Source of the DNA: an uncultured Bacteroidales bacterium
Lineage (GTDB): Bacteria; Bacteroidota; Bacteroidia; Bacteroidales; Paludibacteraceae
Assembly (NCBI GenBank): GCA_902798965.1
Contig: CADBYS010000006.1
Coordinates: 35,217-99,216 of the forward strand
Direction: 5' to 3'
Length of the DNA: 64,000 bases
This document shows, piece after piece, positions 33,777 through 41,351 of the stretch. Positions within the stretch are counted from its first letter, which is position 1, and each line of letters opens with the position of its first letter. Both the position numbers and the translations under genes were made by a program. A model generated the notes under the pieces. The model saw nothing but the letters and a program-made list of their open reading frames with translations. It did not search any database and had not been told where the DNA came from.

Positions 33777-36700
33777 ATGAGGAAATTATTTACACTTGTA
33801 ACGCTGTGTTTGTTGAGCGTATTTGCATTAGCCAACAAGCAGATCAGCGGTGTGGTATTCGACGAGAAAGGCGAACCTGTGATAGGTGCGTCAATCCAGG
33901 TTGTCGGTACTACATTAGGTACTATTACCGATTACGACGGAGCGTTCGAGATCTCTATTCCCGATGACGTAACGCATGTTAAGATTTCGGCCATCGGCTA
34001 CAACGAGCAGACGGCTGAGGTGAAGAAAGTGATGCATATCGTTCTGACGGAAGCCACCATCGAACTGGAGGAAGTTATCTCTACCGGTTACGGCAGCGTG
34101 ACCAAAGGTTCGTTCGGCGGTAGTGCCGCCACTGTTAAGGCTGAGACGATCGAGAAGAAAGCTCCTTCGGAGATCACCAAGTCCATGGCCGGTGAGATAG
34201 CCGGTGTGCAGGTAGTAACCACCAGCGGTCAGCCGGGATCGTCGGCAAGCATCCGTATCCGTGGTATCGGTTCGGTGAATGCCAGTTCAGCACCGCTTAT
34301 CATCGTCGACGGTGTGACCTACGAGGGCGACATGTCGTCCATCAACCCGGACGATATCGCTACCTACGACGTACTGAAGGACGCCAGCGCCACCGCATTG
34401 TACGGTAGCCGTGGTGCCAACGGTGTGATCGTGATCAACACTAAGAAAGGTACCGCAGGTGAGGAAGCCAAGATTGACGTAGATGTCAACTATGGTGCCA
34501 ACCTCCACTTGCTGCCTCTGTACGATGTTATCACCAATCCGCAAGAGTACGTGGAGATGGCGTGGATGAGTATCTACAACTCGATCCCGGGTAATAACGA
34601 GGATCAGCGTATCCAGACCACCAACAAGCAGTTGTTCGGGCCGAAAGGTCTGCCGGTTATCTACAACCTGTGGGACAAAGAGGGATATCAACTCATCAAC
34701 GGTTATACCCATAAGTTCCGTGATAACGTGAATATGCTTGACCAGTACAAGAATATGTCGTCCTGGTCGGAAAACATCTTCCGTGTGGGACAGAAGGCAC
34801 AAGCCAACTTGAGCTTTACGGGCGGTACGCCGGGTGCGCAGTACTATACATCCTTCGGATACCTGAAGGACGAAGGTTACTATATCGGTTCGGATTTCGA
34901 CCGTATAACAGCCAACTCCAAAATCAACTTCGAGGCCAAGAAATGGCTGAAAGGTGAGGTTAAGATAGCGTACGCCTATTCGTCCCTCAACAACCCGGGA
35001 CAGGGCAGTAACATGAACAACGGTTTTGCTTACGTCAACGGTATACCGCCTATCTACCCCGTGTTCCTGTACAATGCCGACGGCACAATCACGCACGACG
35101 AGAAGACAGGCAACAACGCGTATGACTATGGTATGCGCGAGGGTAGCGGTCGTGGTTTCGGTAGTGGTATCAACCCTGCCGGTGCCTTGCTCTACGACAA
35201 GCAGAAAACGATCGCTCACCAGGTGGCTGCTTCCGGTCGTCTGGAGTTCCAACTCTACAAGGGATTGAAATTCGAGGCTACTGCCGGTTTGCAATACATC
35301 GGTTCGAACTCCTCGGAGTTGACCAACAACTACTACGGCGACGCAGCAGGTATAGGTCGTATCTACAAGGACAGTTACAGCCTTCTGAACTTCGAGGCCA
35401 AGCAGCAACTGAGCTACAACAACACCTGGGAGGAGCATAACCTGAGTGCTTTGGCAGTGCACGAGACAAGCTACTACCGTGCTTCGGCAATGTACGGACA
35501 GAAGAACCGTATCGTTGACCCGCAAAGTTTGGAGTGGGGTAATGCCGTGCAGAACGGATATATGTCTTCCAGCACCAGCGAGCGTACGATGGAGAGTTAC
35601 TTGCTACAGGTTATGTATCAGTACGGTAACCGCTACACCATCACCGGTAACTACCGTGCCGACGGCTCGAGCAAGTTCGCCAAGGGGCACCGTTGGGGTC
35701 ACTTCGGCTCAATCAGTGCCGCATGGTCGTTCACCAATGAGGAGTTCATGAGCGATGTGGATAAACTCAAGAACGGTAAGCTGCGTTTCAGCTGGGGTTC
35801 GCTGGGTAACCAAGGTATCGGTGCCGACCTCTTCCAAGACCAATATTCGATCGGTTATGTGGATGGTCAGTACGGTATAACCTGGGAGTACAAGGGCAAT
35901 CCTGAACTGACCTGGGAGCGTACCTCGCACTACGATGTAGGTCTGGAGTTCGCTGTTGACAAGTATCTGGATGTGCAGTTGGATTACTTCTACAAGTTCA
36001 CCGACAACATGCTTATGCCGCAGTACAAAGCCAGCTCGCTCGGCTACTCGTACATCTTCATCAACGGTGGTAAGATGTCCAACCAGGGTGTGGAAGTTCA
36101 GCTCAATGCCCACCTGGTGGATACGCGTAACGTGAAACTCGATTTCCGCTTCAACGGCGCTTGGTATCACAACAAGATCCTTGAGCTGCCGAAGTTCAAC
36201 GAGGAGGCTGACAAGCAGATGAGTACCAACGGCGGTCTGACCGTAGGCAAGTCGCTCTACGACTACGCTATCACCGAGTATGTAGGCGTTGACCCGAACA
36301 CCGGTGAGGCAGTGTATGTAGGTTACTACGATCGAGCCAAAGGTAAGTTCGGCTACCGTAATGCCGAGCTCATCACCGACGAAGAGATGCAGACGCAAGG
36401 CGCTGTTGCCAACTACATCTCCGACGTGCATACCTATCGTCTGGAGCACCCCGAAGCCATCATCGACACTGTGCATACCACCAACGCTGCTTACTGCGGT
36501 TACGATTATCTCGGTTACTCCGCTGAGCCTGCGTTCCAAGGCGGTTTCGGCCTGAACTTCGAGGCTTACGGCGTAACGCTTGACCTCACTTGCAGCTACG
36601 GCATTGGCGGCTACGGTTACGACAACACTTACGCCATGTTGATGGGCAACGACAAGGTGGGTAACTACAACTGGCACGTGGATATGCGTAACATGTGGAC

Positions 36701-37016
36701 GGAAGAGAACCACAACACCAATATTCCTCGACTGAATAACGGTGCCGACTCCTACACCAACGCAGCTTCTACGCGATTCCTGACCTCCAACAGCTTCCTC
36801 AACCTGAACAATATCCGTCTGGGATATAAGTTCAGCTCCAAGCTGATTGAGAAGATCAAACTAACGCGTCTGGAGATCTACGTGCAGGGCGACAACCTGG
36901 CTGTACTTTCGGCTCGTAAGGGCTACAACCCGATGGTAAGCTACACCGGTTCGTCCGACTCGTATCAGTACACTCCGTTGTCAACTGTTATTGGCGGTAT
37001 TCGCCTCCAATTCTAA
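33777..37016 (+). CDS. SusC/RagA-family TonB-dependent outer membrane transporter
   Basis: 1079 residues with signal peptide (MRKLFTLVTLCLLSVFALA). Domain order: carboxypeptidase-D-like regulatory domain (GVVFDEKGEPVIGASIQVVG, about 24-95), plug domain with the SusC hallmarks SIRIRGIGSVNASSAPLIIVDG and ATALYGSRGANGVIVI (about 110-225), then a 22-strand barrel to the end. It pairs with a SusD lipoprotein to import large ligands across the outer membrane using TonB energy. No glycoside hydrolase, sigma/anti-sigma or hybrid sensor gene lies nearby, while three proteases do, which favours peptides over glycans as the ligand (inference). Confidence 0.95.
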   Translation: MRKLFTLVTLCLLSVFALANKQISGVVFDEKGEPVIGASIQVVGTTLGTITDYDGAFEISIPDDVTHVKISAIGYNEQTAEVKKVMHIVLTEATIELEEVISTGYGSVTKGSFGGSAATVKAETIEKKAPSEITKSMAGEIAGVQVVTTSGQPGSSASIRIRGIGSVNASSAPLIIVDGVTYEGDMSSINPDDIATYDVLKDASATALYGSRGANGVIVINTKKGTAGEEAKIDVDVNYGANLHLLPLYDVITNPQEYVEMAWMSIYNSIPGNNEDQRIQTTNKQLFGPKGLPVIYNLWDKEGYQLINGYTHKFRDNVNMLDQYKNMSSWSENIFRVGQKAQANLSFTGGTPGAQYYTSFGYLKDEGYYIGSDFDRITANSKINFEAKKWLKGEVKIAYAYSSLNNPGQGSNMNNGFAYVNGIPPIYPVFLYNADGTITHDEKTGNNAYDYGMREGSGRGFGSGINPAGALLYDKQKTIAHQVAASGRLEFQLYKGLKFEATAGLQYIGSNSSELTNNYYGDAAGIGRIYKDSYSLLNFEAKQQLSYNNTWEEHNLSALAVHETSYYRASAMYGQKNRIVDPQSLEWGNAVQNGYMSSSTSERTMESYLLQVMYQYGNRYTITGNYRADGSSKFAKGHRWGHFGSISAAWSFTNEEFMSDVDKLKNGKLRFSWGSLGNQGIGADLFQDQYSIGYVDGQYGITWEYKGNPELTWERTSHYDVGLEFAVDKYLDVQLDYFYKFTDNMLMPQYKASSLGYSYIFINGGKMSNQGVEVQLNAHLVDTRNVKLDFRFNGAWYHNKILELPKFNEEADKQMSTNGGLTVGKSLYDYAITEYVGVDPNTGEAVYVGYYDRAKGKFGYRNAELITDEEMQTQGAVANYISDVHTYRLEHPEAIIDTVHTTNAAYCGYDYLGYSAEPAFQGGFGLNFEAYGVTLDLTCSYGIGGYGYDNTYAMLMGNDKVGNYNWHVDMRNMWTEENHNTNIPRLNNGADSYTNAASTRFLTSNSFLNLNNIRLGYKFSSKLIEKIKLTRLEIYVQGDNLAVLSARKGYNPMVSYTGSSDSYQYTPLSTVIGGIRLQF

Positions 37017-37055
37017 TGTAAGGTACAATTAATCAACATTTAAACGAGCACAATT

Positions 37056-38723
37056 ATGAGAAATATAATCAAACATAGCCTTATGGCATTGGTGGCAGCT
37101 GTTGCCCTTGTCTCTTGCTCAGAGGATTATTTGACCCGTTATCCTGATGGCGGCACGATCAGTGCTGACCAGTATATGCGCTTGAGCTTGCAAACGCGTC
37201 TGGAAGGAACGATGCGTGGCTTGTACTCCATGATCTATACCGACAACAGTTCTGACCACGATGAGTTCGGTCAGCGCAGTATCGACCTGTGGGGAGATAT
37301 CCTCTGCGGCGACATAGCTGTAACGAACAAGACGTATGGCTGGCTGTATCAGGACGAGCAGATGCGTACAGCTACCGGTCGTACCGGCTACATCTGGACG
37401 TTCTATTACAAAATGTTGCGTAACACCAATACCGCTATCCGCGATATTCTGGCTGTTTGCAATATCCGTGACTCTGTAGCCACCTATGGCTATCCGTCGG
37501 AAGCTACTGCACACGCATATGCGCAGGCTGATGTAGAGTACGGACTGTATCTGGCACAATCGCTCGCCTTGCGCGCGTTCGCGTACGGAAACCTTATTAG
37601 ATGGTATACGCCGGTGATTGGATCTACAGGCATGGGTAACTATACCATCGAGACTTATCCGGCTATCCCGTATTACGACGAGCAGAACATGGAGGTTGAG
37701 CAAGGCTTGAGCACAGCGGCTGTTGTATATGGGCACATCTTCGCCGATATTGAGATGGCTATCCGCTTCTTTGACGAGTTCGGAGCTGAGTACGAGAAAC
37801 TCACCGGTTCGGCCTATGCACGCGAAACGAAACTGGGTATCAACATCAACGTAGCCCGCGGCTTGGCAGCATATGCTTATCTGAACGCGGCGCCTTACTA
37901 CAAGACTGTCAACGCTACCAAGGCAAACGACTACTACAAGAAAGCTGCTGCTTATGCCGAGCAAGTGCTGGCAAGCAACGAGTTCCGTATGATCAGCAAT
38001 AACGAACTGACCACTACCGGCTTCAACAATGTTTCCAACGCAGCTTGGATGTGGGGACAAGATGTTACCACAGAGACAGCCGGCGGCTTGAAGTCCTGGT
38101 TCGGACAGTGCGATATCCACTCCTACAGCTACGCTTGGGCAGGTGACACCAAGGTTGTTGACGACAACTTGAAGGACGAGATACCTTTGTGGGATGCACG
38201 CAGCAAGTGGTTCAACGACGGCAAGGCCAACAGCCGCTTCAAGGGGTGCCCGGACGGTAAGTTCTTCTCGGCTGCTTCACCAACCTCCACCAAGGATGAT
38301 GATATCGACCGTGAGTGGCTCTCCGACAATATCTTTATGCGTATCGAGTCCATGATGCTTATCAAGGCTGAGGCATACTACTACATGAACGACTATGCTA
38401 AGGCTATTGATGCCCTGAACGAGCTGACCGACCAGCGTCTGGATGCCGACTATCCTTTCCTTACGGGTGATTATGCCGACTATCAGACCGAGATCAACAG
38501 CGACCCGCGCAAACTGCTCAAAGCCATCTACTACAACTGGCGTATGGAGATGTGGGGCGAGGGTTACGGCCTGCAAACGTTCCGTCGCCTCGGCTTGGAG
38601 TTCGACAAGCGCAAACGTGGCGGTAGCCATGACTACAACCCGGGTGGCGAGGTTTATCCTACCGACGTGTCGTTCAACATGGATATACCGACATCGGAAT
38701 CTGTATATAACCCGAACATCTAA
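37056..38723 (+). CDS. SusD/RagB-family nutrient-binding outer membrane lipoprotein
   Basis: 555 residues. Lipobox ALVSC with C21, then the SusD opening EDYLTRYPDGGTISADQYM, TPR-like helices in the middle (YANLIRW-type segments, YAYLNAAPYYKTVNA) and the typical C-terminal RMEMWGEGYGLQTFRRLG and YNPNI. It forms the lid of the SusC barrel and binds ligand at the cell surface. It lies 39 bp after the transporter gene, in the same operon. Confidence 0.93.
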   Translation: MRNIIKHSLMALVAAVALVSCSEDYLTRYPDGGTISADQYMRLSLQTRLEGTMRGLYSMIYTDNSSDHDEFGQRSIDLWGDILCGDIAVTNKTYGWLYQDEQMRTATGRTGYIWTFYYKMLRNTNTAIRDILAVCNIRDSVATYGYPSEATAHAYAQADVEYGLYLAQSLALRAFAYGNLIRWYTPVIGSTGMGNYTIETYPAIPYYDEQNMEVEQGLSTAAVVYGHIFADIEMAIRFFDEFGAEYEKLTGSAYARETKLGININVARGLAAYAYLNAAPYYKTVNATKANDYYKKAAAYAEQVLASNEFRMISNNELTTTGFNNVSNAAWMWGQDVTTETAGGLKSWFGQCDIHSYSYAWAGDTKVVDDNLKDEIPLWDARSKWFNDGKANSRFKGCPDGKFFSAASPTSTKDDDIDREWLSDNIFMRIESMMLIKAEAYYYMNDYAKAIDALNELTDQRLDADYPFLTGDYADYQTEINSDPRKLLKAIYYNWRMEMWGEGYGLQTFRRLGLEFDKRKRGGSHDYNPGGEVYPTDVSFNMDIPTSESVYNPNI

Positions 38724-38788
38724 TCGAGTTCGGTAATGATATGGGGACAAAAGTCCCGAAAGTTTAACGAAGTAAAAAAAAGAAAATT

Positions 38789-40027
38789 ATGAAGAAATTA
38801 TTGTATGTATTGCCCGTTCTTTGCGCAATCGTATTGACGGGTTGCCCCAGCCAGAAAGATCCTGACAAAGGTAAGGATCCTCAGTCGGGCATCACAGCTG
38901 TAACGGTTAAGCCTGAGAAGGCTACTATCGCCGAGGGCGCCAATATCGCTCTCACCGCTATCTGCACTCCGGTATCGGAGCGTGGCGAGTTCACATGGTC
39001 GTCCAGCGACACCACTATTGCTGCCGTTGATCAGGACGGTAATGTTTACGGTCTGTCTGCCGGTGTCGCTTACATCACCGCTAAGGAGAAAGGCGGCTTG
39101 GAAGGCAAGAGCGAGATTCACGTAACCTCGTATCTGGAGTCGTTCAGCTTCGGTCAGGCTTGCGTACGTACCTTCGGCGCATCGGATACCGTTGGCGCAC
39201 CTATCGAGGAGATTACCGCAAGCAGTGGCGAAAAGTATAACTGCTATCGCGTGCCTATGACCCTGATGGTATTCTCTGACGGATTCTATATCAGCGAGGA
39301 AGGTGCTTACGAAGGTGCCGAGGAGGCATTGGTTATCGAGATGCCTGCTTCGATGTACTATGCTCCTGCTAATCTCAATCCTTCTATGGAAGGCGGAACG
39401 ATCTTCGGCTTGGGCGCATGGGGTATCATGAAAGACTCCTCAGCAGTCTATGACCGCGTAGGCGAGCCGGGCGTATATGGTCCTGGCGTGCTGACCAACG
39501 TTTTGGCAGCTCTGGATGCTTACAACGAGCAGAACTATACCGACTTCAGCGCTTATCTGAAGGCTGCAGGTAATGACGTAAGCGGTACTACGCTGACCAA
39601 CTATACTTACACGTGTGACGATGACGGTCAAAACTGCGGCTATGCCACAAGTTACGTGCCTGATGCTGTGCTCGAGGAAGGCTACTTCTATCTGGACAAC
39701 GACGGTACTGCTGCCAGCAGTTGGATGATTCCTGTAACCTACTGCGAGTTCACGTTCCGTCAGTTGGCTACGAGCTCTATGTGGGGTGTGGATGCTACCT
39801 ACGACAGCGAGAACGACAAGGTTGTCATCAACGACCGCTCCAAACTGCAGATCTCCGAGCCTATCCATGAGGAGTTCGGTACGATGCCTGCTGACGATGT
39901 TAGCAAACGTATGATTGAGATTCCGATGAGCGCTGTAATGACCGATGAGGCTCGCGCTACTCTCGACCGCCTGATGCAGGAGGGTAAGGTTCGCAAACTC
40001 AACAACTCACAACTCATGCACAAGTAA
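38789..40027 (+). CDS. Lipoprotein with BIG2 Ig-like domain, third gene of the SusC/D operon
   Basis: 412 residues. Lipobox VLTGC with C19, then a flexible KDPDKGKDP linker. Residues about 36-112 form a bacterial Ig-like (BIG2) domain (ITAVTVKPEKATIAEGANIALTA, AAVDQDGNVYGLSAG). The remaining 300 residues were not recognised. Third genes of SusC/D operons often encode extra surface ligand-binding lipoproteins, and that is the likely role here. A strong terminator follows directly. Confidence 0.75.
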   Translation: MKKLLYVLPVLCAIVLTGCPSQKDPDKGKDPQSGITAVTVKPEKATIAEGANIALTAICTPVSERGEFTWSSSDTTIAAVDQDGNVYGLSAGVAYITAKEKGGLEGKSEIHVTSYLESFSFGQACVRTFGASDTVGAPIEEITASSGEKYNCYRVPMTLMVFSDGFYISEEGAYEGAEEALVIEMPASMYYAPANLNPSMEGGTIFGLGAWGIMKDSSAVYDRVGEPGVYGPGVLTNVLAALDAYNEQNYTDFSAYLKAAGNDVSGTTLTNYTYTCDDDGQNCGYATSYVPDAVLEEGYFYLDNDGTAASSWMIPVTYCEFTFRQLATSSMWGVDATYDSENDKVVINDRSKLQISEPIHEEFGTMPADDVSKRMIEIPMSAVMTDEARATLDRLMQEGKVRKLNNSQLMHK

Positions 40028-40050
40028 TCTTAGTGCATGAACCAACAAAA

Positions 40051-40080
40051 TAAAGGTGGCATTCGTGCCACCTTTATTTA
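40051..40080 (+). terminator. Rho-independent terminator of the SusC/D operon
   Basis: TAAAGGTGGCA (40051-40061) pairs perfectly with TGCCACCTTTA (40066-40076) around TTCG, followed by TTTAT. Confidence 0.9.
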
Positions 40081-40082
40081 TG

Positions 40083-40112
40083 CTTTCGACTTTTGACTTT
40101 CGACTTTCGACT
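40083..40112 (+). repeat. Heptamer array (GACTTTY)n touching a stop codon
   Basis: Four 7-bp units CTTTCGA/CTTTTGA end at the stop codon (CTA, 40111-40113 on the minus strand) of the C10 protease gene. Confidence 0.88.
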
Positions 40113-41205
40113 AACGTGCCAGAATCTTCTTCCCGTTCACAATGTAGATGTTGCCCGCGGTCATCTCCGTCACGCGGTTGCCAAGGATATCGTAAATGCC
40201 CTGCACGTTGATGTTGTCCTCCGTGTTCTCTACAGCCGTATTGGTATTCGGGTGAACATTGCGGATGATTGACATCGTCTGGTTGTAAGCCGATTTCTTA
40301 ATCGTTACCCACTCGTTGCCTACACCGTTCCAGCCCCAGTTGAAGTGGAACAGAGGATAAGCCTCTGCGCCTTTGTAGGTCATATATCCGTCAATCACAT
40401 ATGCATGACCGCCGCCTTCACCGCCACCGGACGTATATACCGGTCGGCCGGCTACAAACTCGCTGCGCAGCGCCTCGTGGAAATCGTCATCGGTCAGGAA
40501 GTCACTCTTGCTCTCGAAGTCGATACCGGGCTTGTAACCGAAATACGATACCAGTGCATCAGGCACCAACTGGCTGATCGAGCCGCTGGCATCCAAGCCG
40601 TAATCCATCTCTACTGCAGCACCGCAGGCAGCCATCAGCTTGGCAACCTCCTCGGCTTCATCTTCCGTATATTCGTGTCCTGCACCCGGGATATACGTGT
40701 GGCGAATCTTCGACCAGTCGAAGGTAACGTCGTCAAACGTGTACGTCACATGAATACTGTTCTTCGAGCTCACATAATCCACACTGCCCGGCGTGCACTT
40801 CTTCGGGTGCTGGTAGTAGGTCAGGATCTCAGCCATTGCCGTAGCCACACAACCTGTCAGGCAGTGCTGACCCTGATACATAGGTGTATGCCTGTTGTAC
40901 GGAGCCGACTGATCGAACATGATATCACCCAGAATCGGGCCTACGGAGTCAGCAACCTCCAGCGCTAAGGCACCTTGACCTTTCGGCGCTTCGTTTATCA
41001 ACTTGGGCGTCTGACCTAAGAATCGGATCAGACCCTCCGACATGTCAGCCACTGTGCCTTGCTCACCTACGGCTACCAATTCGTCCAGTTCATCCACTAC
41101 TACATAACCGCCTTGGGGCAGGTTGTAAGCACGCAAACCATCGGCTGCATGAAGCATCACACCGCAAGCCGAGAGAAACATAAATGTAAGTACAAACTTT
41201 TTCAT
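40111..41205 (-). CDS. Secreted C10 (streptopain-like) cysteine protease
   Basis: 364 residues from the ATG at 41203-41205, which gives a signal peptide (MKKFVLTFMFLSACGVMLHA); a longer frame crosses the promoter. The active-site Cys is C119 in CLTGCVATAMAEIL and the His is H267 in EGGGHAYVIDGY; PLFHFNWGWNG is also typical of C10. The N-terminal region to about residue 95 would be the propeptide. The C-terminus (GIYDILGNRV and GNIYIVNGKKILAR) resembles a type A type IX secretion signal, so export across the outer membrane is likely. Family members degrade host proteins. Confidence 0.92.
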   Translation of the reverse strand: MKKFVLTFMFLSACGVMLHAADGLRAYNLPQGGYVVVDELDELVAVGEQGTVADMSEGLIRFLGQTPKLINEAPKGQGALALEVADSVGPILGDIMFDQSAPYNRHTPMYQGQHCLTGCVATAMAEILTYYQHPKKCTPGSVDYVSSKNSIHVTYTFDDVTFDWSKIRHTYIPGAGHEYTEDEAEEVAKLMAACGAAVEMDYGLDASGSISQLVPDALVSYFGYKPGIDFESKSDFLTDDDFHEALRSEFVAGRPVYTSGGGEGGGHAYVIDGYMTYKGAEAYPLFHFNWGWNGVGNEWVTIKKSAYNQTMSIIRNVHPNTNTAVENTEDNINVQGIYDILGNRVTEMTAGNIYIVNGKKILAR

Positions 41206-41234
41206 ATTGTTCGTGTTTTGATTGATTTCCGTTA

Positions 41235-41266
41235 CAAAAATACAAAAAATATTCCATATTTGCAAA
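41235..41266 (-). promoter_or_regulatory. Bacteroidota promoter for the C10 protease
   Basis: On the minus strand TTTGC (41266-41262), 19 nt, TATTTTTG (41242-41235). Confidence 0.75.
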
Positions 41267-41291
41267 TTTTTGTCACAAAAATTGCAATAAA

Positions 41292-41323
41292 TTTGGAAAA
41301 TTGCTATTTTTTTTGTAACTTTG
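41292..41323 (+). promoter_or_regulatory. Bacteroidota promoter for the M6 protease
   Basis: TTTGG at 41292-41296, 19 nt, TAACTTTG at 41316-41323. It is divergent from the C10 promoter, with 25 bp between the two upstream elements. Confidence 0.75.
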
Positions 41324-41351
41324 CACCCCTTTTTAGCAAAATAGAGTAAAA

